Shown piece after piece: positions 14,285 through 26,958 of a stretch of DNA of 64,000 nt. How positions within the stretch are numbered: position 1 is the stretch's first letter; every line of letters starts with the position of its first letter. The notes beneath the pieces were generated by a model that saw only the letters and a list, made by a program, of their open reading frames with translations, was not told the DNA's origin and did not search any database. A program made the translations under genes and the position numbers. The stretch comes from Oxyruncus cristatus (taxonomy: Eukaryota; Chordata; Aves; Passeriformes; Cotingidae), in NCBI GenBank assembly GCA_013399855.1, contig VXAY01002880.1, positions 441,004 to 505,003 on the forward strand, written 5' to 3'.

Positions 14285-14292
14285 TATAAAAG
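14285..14292 (+). promoter_or_regulatory. Possible TATA box
   Basis: The octamer TATAAAAG matches the core-promoter TATA consensus exactly. On its own, in AT-rich DNA, this is weak. It gains some weight because a CpG-denser block follows at 14365-14610, about where a transcript would begin, and a splice-donor-like sequence ends that block at 14641. Confidence 0.25.
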
Positions 14293-14316
14293 TATCTCTT
14301 CCCACTTGCAAAAATT

Positions 14317-14640
14317 CTCTGACTCATACTTTCCTTCATCTAAAGAGAAACAAATAATAAATGTACTTGGCCGTACAAATGGCAAATGTAAACAGCAGAT
14401 GCGATTTCCTGCCACTATTCTGTGAAACAAAAGCAGAGCGACTTACTAGTAAGCAGGGTTTACCTACCAGCTGTAGCACATTGACTGGTCGTTTGGAAGG
14501 GCTGGTAAATGCAGAGAAGTTCATTCCTCACCAACAGCCATTTTGCTCAGCTGGTCGAGAAGCATATACTGCCTTTCAGTCCTTTGGGAAATCCGATATT
14601 TCCCGATATTTTGACTGATAGCTTAAGGAAAATGGCTTTG
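14317..14640 (+). other. Candidate unrecognised first exon or conserved non-coding block
   Basis: This block has at least seven CpG dinucleotides between 14365 and 14610, against only a handful in the preceding kilobase. It holds an 85-codon open frame (14361-14618) that matches no protein I know. Near its end, ATGGCTTTG at 14632-14640 is followed directly by GTGAGTGTGG, a strong splice-donor match. The TATAAAAG at 14285 would place a transcription start near 14317. It could be a short first exon, a non-coding RNA exon, a conserved regulatory element or coincidence. The exon start is inferred, not seen. Confidence 0.25.
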
Positions 14641-15465
14641 GTGAGTGTGGTTTTTTAGCACACTCTAGAGAATGCAGGACAGAAATAAATAAATTATAAA
14701 CCCCCGGTTTTGCTATTGCCTCCTACAAGTGTACTTATGTTCAGATATTTTGGGAATTTTCTACTTTGTATAAATTCACAGCATTTAAACAAGGGAACTT
14801 GAAACTCCCCAGATCATCATCCTTCTTAATCCACAGATGGTAGCTTTGGGATAAATAGCCCTTGATGGATTTTTCTGCCATGGATTTTTCTGATTGCTTT
14901 TAAATTGCTGATAAGCTTGGAAGATTCAGAGAATTCTGTGGCATAATTCCCAGTACTCAAAGAAATATTTCATTTTTCTTTCTTTGTACTTATCACCTCC
15001 TAGTGATATTTGATTGCTCACTAATTGTTTTGTGTATGCATGTCACTATGTTTTAGACAGATCAGCATCACTTTCTCCTTACATTACTTTGCAATGCTGA
15101 AGAATCATAGTCTGCTTAATGGTTTCTGAGAAAAAGCTGGATATTTTATCATCCTGACTGTCCTTCTATTTTTCTAATTTGATTATATTATTTCTAATAC
15201 GGGCGTCACACAGGTAGACAGTATTCAAGAAGTGGACTCTGACTGATTTGCATAATATTCCACTGATCTTCAAGGTTTTATTAGGTAGAATTAAAACAGG
15301 TTGCACAACTCCCTCCATATTTTCTGTAAGAATACTTCTTGTATGGAAAAATAAACAATACAGAAAATAGTGAGAAGCTTAGGAAGTAGTGGTGAAATTT
15401 GAGTGGAGCCTGCATTACTAATAACAAGAATATAAGAAAATCTGCACTCTATACTAATGACATAA

Positions 15466-15532
15466 ATCCTAAAAGAGCAGATCCTAAATAGGAGAGATCC
15501 TAAAATAGCAGACCCTAAATCATCCTAAAAGG
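15466..15532. repeat. Five-copy minisatellite, ~15-bp unit
   Basis: The core ATCCTAAA (once ACCCTAAA) recurs at 15466, 15481, 15497, 15512 and 15522, giving spacings of 15, 16, 15 and 10 bases. Several copies are followed by AGCAG or similar. The copies have diverged, so it is an old local tandem amplification. Confidence 0.85.
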
Positions 15533-18002
15533 CTGATGTATTTTTTTAGACAAATCTCAGTGAACATGTAAAGAATTCACATATCAAGACTACTAAATAA
15601 ACACATCCAGCCTTTTAAATCACAGGATTAGATTAATGTTATACTTTATTTAATGATAAACAAATGGGTGCAGCAACAACTTATACATACTTGAAAATAC
15701 TAAAACGAGAAAGAAGTATCACTTTGCTTTGCAGAAAAATTTTATTCGTATCTTATTTGAAAAATTATAGGCTCTGATGCATGCATTGTTCCTTTATTGT
15801 TTTGACTGTTCATTCAAGATTTAAATTACCATGTGACTCTCTGAGAGAGCTAAATGCAAAAAAGAAAGTTTATCTTGACTCTGACCCTTACTCTAGCAAT
15901 CCTGGTATCCTAGTCTGTGTTTGTTCTCCACCCATTTTGTCAATAAAACAGCCAAGGAGATAATAGTGTATATTGAAATTTTCCCTTAATATGGGGCTCA
16001 GGCTGAGTCCTCACAGCTTCTTCTCTTAAGGTATCTGCTTTCCTTCTCCTCCTTTTAGGTTCCAAAATCTGAATACAGGCTTTATTTTTCCATAAACCGC
16101 CTCTGGAAAAAATTCTGAAACTTCTTCCTCCTCTCTTCATGTGACAAACTCTTAGCTCTGCCTGTTTCTCATGACATTCAGTGTCAGCAGGAGAGTAGTA
16201 ATTGTGGGAAGGAGTGGAGTTTAGTACAAAATAGTTCCTTAAACAAGGTGTAGCAGTGATACCAGTAAACTGATCTCTGACAGAATAATTCACAAAATGG
16301 TCTTATTGTGTGAGAATGTGGCCAAATTTTTTTAGAATAAATAGAGGAAATTAATACTGGAGAGGAATAATATCGAGAGTTACAGGAGAAAATTGATGTA
16401 CATAGTAAGGTAGCAACAAAACCTATTGGGATGTTCCTCTGGACAAACTCATTAGCTAGAGAAAATAATTTGAATTAAATGTGCAATTAATTTTCTACTC
16501 TTCCCCTCTGTGATATGATCCCAGAACTCAGAAAAATACTTTAAAGCAAGGGACAATGCAGTAGCTTGTTCAGGTGAGACATAGAAAAGTGCACCTTTAG
16601 TTTAGAAAATTAGTAATATTTCTTGTTTATCTGTTGCTAAATCAAAGACCAAAGCCGTGTAGCAGCTGACCTTGGCATAAATTTCTGGGCTGTGTAAGGA
16701 TTTAATTCTACTAATAAAAATTGAAATGAAGTTTGTGGACTCAGTTTGAACAGAGAAAATACACTATGTTCCTTCCAATTCATTCCTATGCTTTTCCAAA
16801 CTTCCATCAGGGATGCTAATTTGTGTTAATTGATGCAGTTTTTTTCCTGTTCCTGATAACTCTCATTGTGAATCTGCTTGCCAATCAAAGAGATCATAAT
16901 AGACCGTAATGGTAGCTTTACTAAGAATAACTAGCCATTGCTGCAATTAATATCAGTAACATTTTCCTATTTCATGTGCTTCCTCATGGTGAACTAAAAG
17001 CCGCAGAAAAAAAAATTTCAGGAGCACCAAGAAACACAAAGAGGGATTTTACAAGTTCAGAGAGGAAAAGGAGAATATTGTTAATGTATAGAGTATGGTA
17101 CTGAAATGGAATGGAAAGCAAACCAAAACACGAGAGATTATTTGTAAATCTGGACCACTCTATATAAAGACATGGAGTAATTGAAACTTCTCAAGATATT
17201 GAATCGTACGCTAAAACTTAAGTTCACAGCTCAGCTGGAAATAAGAGGGAAGATAAGATTTGGTAGCTTTTAAAGCTTGTTTTTTTCACCCCTTTCCTAT
17301 ATATTTTAGGGCTGTGTGCTGGAGACAGAGTACATTTTCCTCACTTTCTGGTAACTTCTTTTCCATGAAATGATAATTTTGAGAAGACCATTATCCTCCA
17401 GAAAAGTTTTTAATGAAACCATGGCACGTAGGTTCTGTCTAAATGACATTGGCATGGATGCTAGTGTTGCCTTGAAAAGCAGTTTTACAATTTCTGCTTC
17501 TGCAGGATGCACCTGTGCATGATATCAAATTTTTGATCCATCTCTAGTATGTGGTGAGTTGAAGCAAAAATATATTTGCCTGAGGGCCAAAGATCAATTA
17601 TTTTACCTCCTGATAACTGCTATTACACATCAAAAATTCAGATTTATAATCCTGCTCCAACATCTACAGCATGGCCATGCCACTTCATATGCTTGGCCTG
17701 CCTAATCCAATTTAGGAATTTAGGAACAACATTACATCTTCCTGGCCTAAGAGTCAAAAGGAAATTGAAATATGTTGAAGATACCTAAAACATAATTCTT
17801 CACTGAGCACCAATATCTTTAAAACACGCTACTCTTTCCAGAAACAGAGGTTGAGGTTAAAGGATACTATGTAAGCCATTGCCTCTCATCAACTCGAGAA
17901 AGAAATGAAGAGGTCATCATGGGAGAATGCAGGTCAGTAATAGAATGAAATGCTGTGTTTCAGCCACTGACTTAAATTCCCTCCAAAAAATGCAGAGAAG
18001 CT

Positions 18003-18038
18003 GGGGGGGGGGAATAATAATAAATAATAATAATAATA
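18003..18038. repeat. G10 run and (AAT)n microsatellite
   Basis: Ten G residues lead into AAT repeats with one irregular unit, then an A/T-rich run. The opposite strand reads (ATT)n. Confidence 0.95.
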
Positions 18039-19999
18039 TAAAAAAAAATCCAACAACGTTGATGATGGTCTGAGTTAGTTTTTTAGCTACCAAAGCTACA
18101 AGGGCTTGGAAGTCCTTTGGTATTTTTTGGCCTTGACCTGTATAAATAGTGGACTCAATAAGTGCTTCATAGAACAGCATGACAGCATCAGAGGATCCAA
18201 ACTAATGATCTGACAATATTAGCTGGGATTTTTTGGTGTTTAAAGTTGCTCATACAGATGTAACAGTTCTGCTCAGGAAATGATTGAGGGTGCACAAACA
18301 ACAAAGTCCTTCTGGAACAGCTGTTATGGCAGGAGAAAAGGTTTTGAACTCTTCAGCTCTTACTAATTTACAAGGTTAGAGCATGTGAAACAGTAGGGAG
18401 TATGAGAGAAGAGCAGAGGACTGGATGAGGTCAAAGAAGCTGCCAGATCTTTGGCCTCACTGTTGGATACTTTTTTCAGCTGCTAGGAGCAAGGAAAATA
18501 ACTAATCAACTGTCTACTCCTTTCACAAGTCCCAAAGCAACCTCTGAGGCTGCCATCTGTGCAAAAAATATGATGGCTTGAGCACCTATCTTAACCAGCA
18601 AAAAGGTGTGAAGTAAAAGGGAAAGTCTTCCATTGCAGTATCTTTCTGCTAAAAGCTCCTGATCTGAAAATATTTTCTGTTTCAGAGGATTGTCAACGTT
18701 TGACAAAAAAATTGACATACATTAATAGAAATGTTCCATCATTGTTGACCCTTATTTTCCTTCTTCAGGCTTTGGGCAGTACTGGAAGGGAAGTTTTCAA
18801 AAGTTCTCTAATTGAACTGGGATGAGCAACTCCCAGTGAAGTATGTTGAACTGCCAATGCAATGAGTTAGACGTAAGGCACCAGAGCAGCTTTCATATGA
18901 TGCCAGTCTTATCCCAAGTGCCTATCACACAGAAGGTACTTTTATTAACAAGAAAAACATAGTAAATGTGGTCTGTCTAAGCAAGCAGTATATGAAAACC
19001 TGTTCAATTAGTGCAAATATGCAAAATTACATGAGAAAAAGTAGTAATAACAAGGTTAAATAGAAAATCACATGAAAAAAACCCCAAACAAGACTAAAAT
19101 AAAAAAATGGGTTTGAAAGCTGTAATTTAAATGTATTTGCCCTTTCAAGAGTCTGGGAGATTGAGATGTCTAGAGACATCCTATGGAGTGTGTTGGGGTG
19201 CTCCTTTTATGATTCTTGCTTGCTGATATCAGCAACTGTAAATAAAAGTCTCTGAAGGCATTGTACAGTTTTTTACTGAACTAGTTGTAGCTAAGACTTC
19301 AGATAGCTAGAGGATGTACTAATTTAGAGTTTATATTCCCCGTAAGAACTTACAAGTCAATTCATACTTCCACTTGGCAATCTTCTTAGTAGTGGCAGCT
19401 TTTAACTTCATGTGGGAAGTATCATGATTTTGAATGGGCACTGCTCAAAAGTATGGGCAGGTGTAGCTGTCCAGTGGACATTGAAGTTGCACTGAAACCT
19501 GAAAGCTAGAGAGTCTAATGTGGGAATCTAAAAGTGGGACAACAGAAAGGTGAATACAGGTGTTTGTCTGGGTAGAGCAGCCCTGTACGTGTGCGGGGGT
19601 GTCCATATCTCATTAAAGATCTCTTGATCAGCTTACACTAAGCCACTGAGGTGCTCTGTCTTTTTACAGGTTATTAGGAATCTTGAGAAGAAAAAGAAGT
19701 TTTGTGTGATCTCAGGGTTGATGACACCTCTCCAGTGGTGTAGAACAACTTAACAAACAGTAAATTCTTGAAACAAAGAGTAGTCAAGGAGGTCAGAGGG
19801 TTGATTTTGGCCCATAAGTCCAGGAATATGGGTAAGCACTTTAAAGGACACATCCATACATTAAAAGAAGTCAGAACAGGAGAAGAGAAAAGAAGCAAAA
19901 ATATTGCATGTTTCGAATGGAGTAATATATTCAGGGGTAAAATGAAATTTACTGACTACTGATGCTCTAAAAAGCCTCCTAACTCATATAAGGACAAAG

Positions 20000-20560
20000 A
20001 AGGAGTTACCATTGCCAATCACATACCAGCCAGGTAACATAAGTTTTTAAAAAAGACAGTAAACAAAGCTGAATTTGGGTGTTGCTGAAAAGCAGGGCTG
20101 TGCAAAAGTAGGGCAGCACCTTTATGTAACCCACTTCCGTGTTCTGGTCCATCATGAACACACAACATAAAGGACAGTACAAACACAGAAGTGAGGTGGA
20201 GAAGAAGGCGTGAACTGTCAACTGATGGTCAATCCAGTAGAGGGGGATCAAGAACATCAAATGACCCTCAAAGCCCCTGGCCCATTTTCAGAAAGGTCCA
20301 GAAGAACACACTGCTAACTCATTTACATGAATAGTGAGAAACCTAATCCCAAAGCAGGGTAAACTTACCTAATAAAAAGGTAGTCGCACAAAGCCTGGGT
20401 GGTACTCCCAGGACCTTGAACACCCTGTCATCTGGTTTGATGTTGGACCCAGGGTTAATGATTTCCTTTACTCTCCTCTCTGATCTCCCTGTCATTTTCT
20501 CTTTCTTCCCTCTTTTCTTTTACTCTTTTATTTCTCTTCTCTTACTATCAGAAGACAGGG
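20000..20560 (+). mobile_element. Possible endogenous retrovirus LTR, U5-like end
   Basis: This segment is richer in GC than its surroundings. It ends in GGACCCAGGGTTAATGATTT at 20449-20468 followed by about 75 bases of almost pure pyrimidine. The same arrangement appears at 25759-25830 in a block with a probable LTR start, and less clearly on the minus strand at 30960-31022. That suggests related retroviral ends. I cannot fix the 5' end or any target-site duplication. It could instead be an unrelated pyrimidine-rich unique sequence. Confidence 0.35.
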
Positions 20561-22781
20561 GGAAAAACATACCAATTTCCACACAGAGTGTATAGTATGT
20601 TAGTAAAACTTTACAAGATAATTTGGTCCCTTTTGTCTTTTGCCATGCTTTTTTGACCACAGGCATCTATGAATCTTGGGTGCTCCTCCATGTAGTAGTG
20701 GGAAGTGACAGCTGCACATAGGCATGATATCATGATGAATGATATATAGTCTTCAGTAATAGATTCAGAGTTTTACCCAAACATAAAGGGTTTACCTAAA
20801 GTGGATTTGCCCTCTCTGTGGATTAGCAGAGATGGAAGTGAAATTTAGATCTCTCTGATTCAGAGAGTCTAGTAGATTATTAGGACAGCAGCACTTTATT
20901 TTGACATTATGAGAGGAACTGGACTTTTTTAATTGCCTTGAAACCTTGCTACTGGAGTGAGCTGTGCAAGACTTTTGCCAGGAAATTGAAGATAAGGCTG
21001 AAGGAGGGAGGTCATAGTCCACAAGCTGTTGGATTTGTGAGGCCCTAGGGATGAAGTCTTGGGTGTGTGATGCTTCTTTTGGCGTGTGATGTTCTCCTAA
21101 AGGAGACCACTGGCACTCTGGGGTTGTGATGTTTATCTCCTATGGACCAGGTCTGTGTCAAAGGAGGCCCCTGTGTGCACACACCCACAACTACCCTGGA
21201 GAAGGCCTACAGAAGATGCTCTGGTATTCTGACAGTACAGAGGCTTTGTTGATGGTAAACAACAGAAAAAATATTCTGAGAATATAGGAAAAAAAAAAAG
21301 CACCAATGTAAAATTAAAGTGTTTCCTTGTCTCAGAGTGAAGATGTTCAGAAAGAAAGAACTAGACTGGTATGCAAAGTAACAACTAGGCCTGAGACTGC
21401 AAAAATCAATTAAACAAGAGGAAATGTAATTTTATTGCAATTTTTTGCAGTAATTTTTTTTTGCAATTTTTTTCTAAAAAAGCTGCTGGCATTTTGGTGA
21501 GAACTTATGTGCTTATTTTTTCCAAAATGCCTTGCATCTACAAGACAAGTCAGCATAACTGACCATTCCTGAACTACAGGCTGCTTCCGCATTGTGGTGT
21601 CTTTAAATAATCACGAATTAGACAAAAAAGAAGGTTCTGTTACCACTTAGCAAATTTACCATTTGGGACCACTAAAAATGGTGGTAATGATGTTACTCCC
21701 TTTTGTAAAGAGATATATGGTCTGATGATGACAAATTTCATGTTACACCAAGGAATAGCCAGTGTTCAAATGACTGGAAATTTATTATCCATGAGAAGAA
21801 AAGAATTGATTTTTAATGGGTAAATCAGCCCTTTTTCTGGATTCTTTTTTTTGTTCTGATAGCTTAGTAGAACTGCATCTTTTCAGTCTAGTCATTAGAG
21901 AATATAAGCTTGCATTTAGCTGGCAAATACCAGCAGAAATAAAGGCAAGAGAGACCTACTAAGAATTACAATAAAAACAAATACAAAAGTCAGAGTGACT
22001 AGGAGAGCCATAACAGCTACAGAAAAGAAACGGGGCCATAAAGAAACTGACTACAGACAATTTTTCCCAATCTTGTGATGCGTAAGTTCATCATGAGAAT
22101 ACTGTTATGACACCATATTGTATGATAAAACAAAACAAACAAAACACCTGGGAGCTGCTATGGGACTTATGTTCCCAAATAATGCTGAAACAGGAGTATG
22201 CAGGAACTATTTGGAGATGTAATTATACACATGTTTGTTTTATTCTTCACTCTATATAATAAAGACTGAAACAGGGAATAAGCTCTGCTTCAGTTTTAAA
22301 AAAAATCATACTAAAGCTTTATTTCATTATGTGAAAGAAAATGAATGATGAAACACAGAAATAACTAAACAAATCAGACTACTGAATATTTACTTGGCAT
22401 ATCTAATGACGAAATAGTTTTCACTGACAAACTGTTTTTCTCCCAGATTTTGGTACTCATATGTCTGAAATTTATGCAGTTCTATTCACCCTAGTTCTCC
22501 CTTCAGAAGTAGCACAAATGCTGATGAAACCAATTTTGAATAGCCTGACAAAAACTTTTTGTCTCCATATATCTAGTATTTTCCCTTTTGCATGTAATTT
22601 TTTTGAATGCAACAGATTGAAAACAAAACAATTTTTTACAGATTTTTTTATCTGACATACTCAAAGGAAAATAAATCTATATGTTTACTTTTGTAAGGAC
22701 AAAGCCTTATACCAGAGTTTAAAAACTATGGCTGTTAATTATTCACTGACTGTCAGAGCACTCCTTGAATTAAATTGTACA
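20561..22781. other. Non-coding stretch, no gene seen
   Basis: The open frames here (60-76 codons) carry no recognisable domain. A short hairpin-prone TTTTTTGC-rich patch lies around 21430-21480. I see no transposon signature. Confidence 0.55.
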
Positions 22782-23215
22782 ATCACAGAATAATTTAGGT
22801 TGGAAAGCACCTTTAAGTCACCTATTCCAATCTTCTGCTCAAAGTAGGTTCAGTTACAACAAGGAGCTCAGGTTCTTGTTCACTGTAGGTTTAAGGCTCT
22901 GACAATGGAAATGCTGCAACTCCTTTATTCTAATTTTCCTTTTGGAAATATTTAATTGTAATGTTAAATTGCAACTTTTTGTTCACTTCCCTTTCTCATA
23001 TTGCTCTGCATCTCCTAGAAAACTCTAGATCCATCTTCTCTAGGACTTTCCCTTAGATAGTTGAAGTCATCAGTAACATTCACCCTGAGCCTTCTCTTCA
23101 GGTTGAGCAAAATCCATTTCCAGCTGGACTATATTAATACACCTCCACTGGATTCTTTCCAGAATGTCCATGTTTTTCATATACTGGAGAGTACATGAGT
23201 GAGGTTTAGCCTGGG
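22782..23215 (-). mobile_element. Old CR1 LINE 3' end
   Basis: On the plus strand it starts with TCACAGAATAATTTAGGTTG and GGAAAGCACCTTTAAG, the reverse complement of the CR1 3' tail. Farther on, CCTTCTCTTCAGGTTGAGCA and CCACTGGATTCTTTCCAG correspond to the region coding the [10 protein letters not shown] and LERVQRR blocks of ORF2 read on the minus strand. The middle is heavily mutated, and indels break the reading frame throughout. It is an ancient 5'-truncated copy. Confidence 0.8.
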
Positions 23216-24889
23216 AATTAAGTGGAGTGGGGGGAAGATGTTTTTAGTTTTGTTCTTATTTATCAATATACTACTCTGTTATTAATTGGCAATAATTTAA
23301 ATTAATTTCCCCAAGTCAAGTCTGTTTAGTCAGTGAATGCAATTGCTGCATGTTCTCCCTGTCCTTATCTTGACTGGTGAGCTTTTTGAGGAAAACATGC
23401 CAATCTATCTGATAGCAAAATAAACATGGAAATAACTAGAGGAAATATCAGGCAGGGAAACAGATGAACAAGAGATAAGAAAGTATTTATATAAATACCA
23501 ACACACCAACTAAACAAAACAAATCACACACAGACAGTCACATAACCTGCTCCTTTTTAGAAATAAACCAACCAACCAATGAACAAACAAATCAAAAAAA
23601 GTATTCTTACTGTAGACAAGGACAGAATTCTACAAATAGGGTATCCAGGCTCCCCAGCTTTATAGGAAAACATAGAAGAGGAAAAAGATTACAGTAAACA
23701 AACTTTGAAATCACAGTAAGGAAACATAAATCTGCAGTCTTCTGCCATTGATAATAATCATTAAGCACTAGCAGTGATCAGAAGATGCATATTTGCCTCA
23801 CATGATTGCAGAATATATTTTGATTTCTTTTTGGTTTACTTTTTATACTCTGTAATTTCTTTGTATAATTTCTGTTGGTAAGAATAGTGTTGCAATACAC
23901 TTTTCTGTTTATGACCCTGAAAACATACCTGTAAGTACAGAATGAAAAAAAGTAGTAAGAGTTATTTAAAGAAATCCTCTGTAAAAAAAAAATCTCAAAT
24001 TAGATAAGCCATTTCATATTTATTCATGAGCATATTACATTATTTTTAAAAACCATATTAATGAACAGATTAAACATCATCAATTTAAGAACAGACTTTT
24101 GTTACACTGATTATAGTTAAATGGATTATAGGGATACAGTTCTACAGGTCAGCCTCTTTTTCCTCCTATCATTTGATTCAGCAGGAAACTAATTCCTTCT
24201 TGCCTCTTCTCATCTCCCTTGATAGACAAAGCTATAATTTAGCCAGATTATCTCCATGAACTGGAAAACTGTACATTCACAGGTGTGCTAAGCATAAATT
24301 GATATGGTTAAGTAAAATTGCATAAACCCAGATTCAGATTGGTTTAAACTATGATGAAACCTCACCCTAAAAGCTCAATAGTGCAAACAGAATCAACATT
24401 GTAGTATTAGTATTGATAAGTTCCTCTTTCTTGCTTGGTATAACTTCATTCATTAGCTTAGTCTACTTTGAGTACTTTCATCTGCATTTGAGCAGCTGAT
24501 TTAACATTTCTGTCAGCCCATCTTGGTCTGTAATTAATATTACATCTAAGAACATGACCTATGACATGGAAAATTCTAACCCAAAATATTCCCTTTTGCA
24601 TGGTCATTCATCCCTACAGATGCCTCAATTCTAACTAATTTCTTTATTTTAAACTTCAGAATATTATTAGGTACCTATATTAGTGCCTCAACACATCACT
24701 AGAAACATCCCAGCTTTGACAGGTCTGGTGTTTAATTAGCACTTCAGCTTCACAGAAATTCATAATTCCTCCTTGTGCAGCTTGAACTGATAGGCATCTC
24801 AGACCACACTTTAATGCAAAGTTAGATTTACGATGATTTGATAAAATTTTTTTGAGATGTTAACAAGTGAACTAAATAAGAAAATGTCA
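23216..24889. other. Non-coding stretch, no gene seen
   Basis: AC/AAAC-rich simple sequence lies at about 23500-23600 (scattered CCAAC and CAAA units). Otherwise it is AT-rich unique sequence with no recognisable element. Confidence 0.55.
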
Positions 24890-25547
24890 AATGGGGAGGT
24901 GTTGAGTACCACTTCCTAGACCAGAAGGAGGGACAGCCGTGGACTGCAAATGGGACATGGATAGAATACAGGGAAGCTCCCATGTGAACTCTACCTGGAA
25001 TCATTTATAGAACCAAACGTTATCAATCATTTGACATGCCATCGCAAAAAGCCACAGGTTTTGATTGGTGTCAGGATTAATTCACAATGGAGCTGTACTC
25101 TGTCGCCTGGAGCAACAGATTATGGGCCCGACGGACAGATGTGTTTGCACGAGAACCTTTTGTATGAGAGTTTTTTGTTTTTTGCATGAGAACTTTGTAT
25201 GCATAGGTAACCCACTTGAAGGTACAATCAATCACTCTGATTTTTGTGTTTGTAACTTTTTTAATATTAAGAGATGCAATTTTTAACTATTCTGATCATG
25301 TTTTACCCTGTCAATTGTTACAATATAATCATACCCTGTGATTATTCTCCTGATGCTGGCTGTTTTACTTTTCATTTTGGTAACTGCACTGTATTGGACA
25401 ATGATTCATTCTCTCTATTTCATCTCTCCTTTCTCCTTTCTTCCCTTTCTTCTCTTTTATCCTACTATCTTCTATGTATGCATCACCCCCACAGAAAACA
25501 GAACTGAGGAAAAGTCCCTGGAGGACGGTGTTTGAGCCGTGGGGTAG
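24890..25547 (+). pseudogene. Decayed endogenous retrovirus 3' end, possibly env remnant
   Basis: This stretch lies just upstream of the probable LTR at 25548. Reading frames are open only in pieces broken by stops and frameshifts, for example a piece ending at the stop at 24984-24986 and the 73-codon frame 25065-25286 with several cysteines. From 25338 a frame encodes a run of about 20 hydrophobic residues (IILLMLAVLLFILV and on), as in the membrane anchor of a retroviral envelope protein. The position before an LTR and the hydrophobic segment suggest an env relic. No diagnostic env motif was recognised, so this is inference. Confidence 0.35.
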
Positions 25548-25898
25548 TGTAAGGAATTAGAGAGCACAGCTGCCTGATTCAAACACTGTCAAGTATGGAA
25601 CTTGCCATAAGATAAGCCATCCCAGCAGGAACTTGAGATAAGTTTTGAACTTATATTAACCCATCGAAGTCTTTGTTTTGTGGCCCTCCCCCACCCCTGA
25701 TTGATCAAGGCTGTGACCCTCACTTTGACCAGCAGACATCTAAGTTGCTCATCACTGGATCCACGGGTGTTGATTTCTTTCCTCTCCACTGTCTAATCTT
25801 ATCCTTTCTTCATCTATTTTCCTTATATATTTTCTTAAGTGATATTTGTATGCTTTTATATTGCTATATTTCTATAGATAATAACCAAAAGAGCTACA
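25548..25898 (+). mobile_element. Probable endogenous retrovirus 3' LTR
   Basis: The block begins TGTAAGGAATTAG right after GTGGGGTAG, a purine-rich stretch like a polypurine tract, and may end at GAGCTACA. That would give TGTA...TACA inverted ends and a length of about 351 bases, normal for an LTR. Inside, GGATCCACGGGTGTTGATTT (25759-25778) precedes a pyrimidine-rich run, as in the block near 20449. The 3' end is uncertain; another possible CA end lies near 26034. The 138-codon frame 25673-26089 crosses the LTR and is not a gene. Confidence 0.5.
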
Positions 25899-26906
25899 TA
25901 CCTTCTTTGCACTGCATCCGAAGTGTCCTGAAGTATACATACACACACACTGGTCATTCAGTGCCATTTCACTCTAGTCTGCCCCAAGGGATCTATCGAC
26001 AGGAACTTCAGTTAGCCAGACTCAAAGGTAACACCATGATCGTCACAATCACCCAATGGCATTTTTTCATCCTGTGTCTGAGACTTTAGCATGAATTATC
26101 TCTTTGTCTTCACAGATGCTGTAGATGGTAAACTTCCTCCATTGAGCATGTTCAGCTGTTGCAAAAATTTCCATTCATAAGCCTACCTTAAACTTTTTTA
26201 ACAAAATTTATCCAGAGACTGAAAGCCAAATCCGTAGTTCTATTATCTATCATGTTTTATTTCAAAGGAAAGAAATGAGGTTTTTTTCAGGTGTTTAGAA
26301 AAAAGAGAGTCACAAAAGCTTGCTTACAAGACAGTTTTAGACTTAGATAGAAGTAATGCATTTAACCATGAAAAGCTCTTGCCTCAATGGCCAGTCACTA
26401 TCCTCAGTGTCTTTTATCAACTCCCTTTAACTCTGTTTCGGTCTTGTAGGTCTTACTGCAAGGTATTACTTCTCCCCTGCGCTGCGGAGGGGTTTTGGTG
26501 CATAAAATTGTGTTCCAAATGATACTATGGCTAAGCTGATGCTGTGACTAATTCTTACAGTGCTCAGTCTACTTCTGGGCCCAGCTTTAGATCCTGCCTG
26601 CATTGTTACATTTCATTCAGCTGCAAACACTATTGGTGAAGGTGTTCTTGGGATCACTTCTCTTTACAGAGTTAAAATTACCTACACATTCCTTTCACAA
26701 TGATATACAGAATTGCTCCTCCAAAGCTCAAATTCTAGTCTTGGATTGACCGTATATATTTTCAACACAATATTCCAATATCTTTGGTTTTGACTATGAA
26801 TAGGTAAATGTCTGTTTTTCTACTTTTATATTTCAATTTTTATGCAGTTTCATCAGCCCATATCACATTAAAAATGTATAGATTTACTTATATGATTGGT
26901 TTTCAT

Positions 26907-26958
26907 ACTCTCTCTCTCATTTTCTTTCTTTCTTTCTCTCTCTTTTTTTTTTTTTTTT
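26907..26958. repeat. Pyrimidine microsatellite (TC)n(CTTT)n(T)n
   Basis: CT dinucleotides pass into CTTT units, more CT, and then T17. The tract is nearly all pyrimidine on the plus strand. Confidence 0.95.

Larger units (their letters stand above)
14651..19999. other. AT-rich non-coding stretch, no gene seen
   Basis: Contents are a two-copy 15-bp repeat of ATGGATTTTTCTG (14865 and 14880), the minisatellite at 15466-15532, and G and AAT runs at 18003-18038. A 117-codon minus-strand frame (15940-16293) has a basic cluster, PKRRRRK, but no known domain. Other frames are shorter. No exon is supported. Confidence 0.6.

Noticed and set aside
20461..20546. Long pyrimidine run before AG as a splice acceptor
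   Set aside because: No coding sequence follows at 20546, and the tract fits the LTR-like layout better.
25673..26089. 138-codon plus-strand frame
   Set aside because: It starts inside the probable LTR and runs into flanking DNA, with no domain. It is best explained by the LTR sequence.
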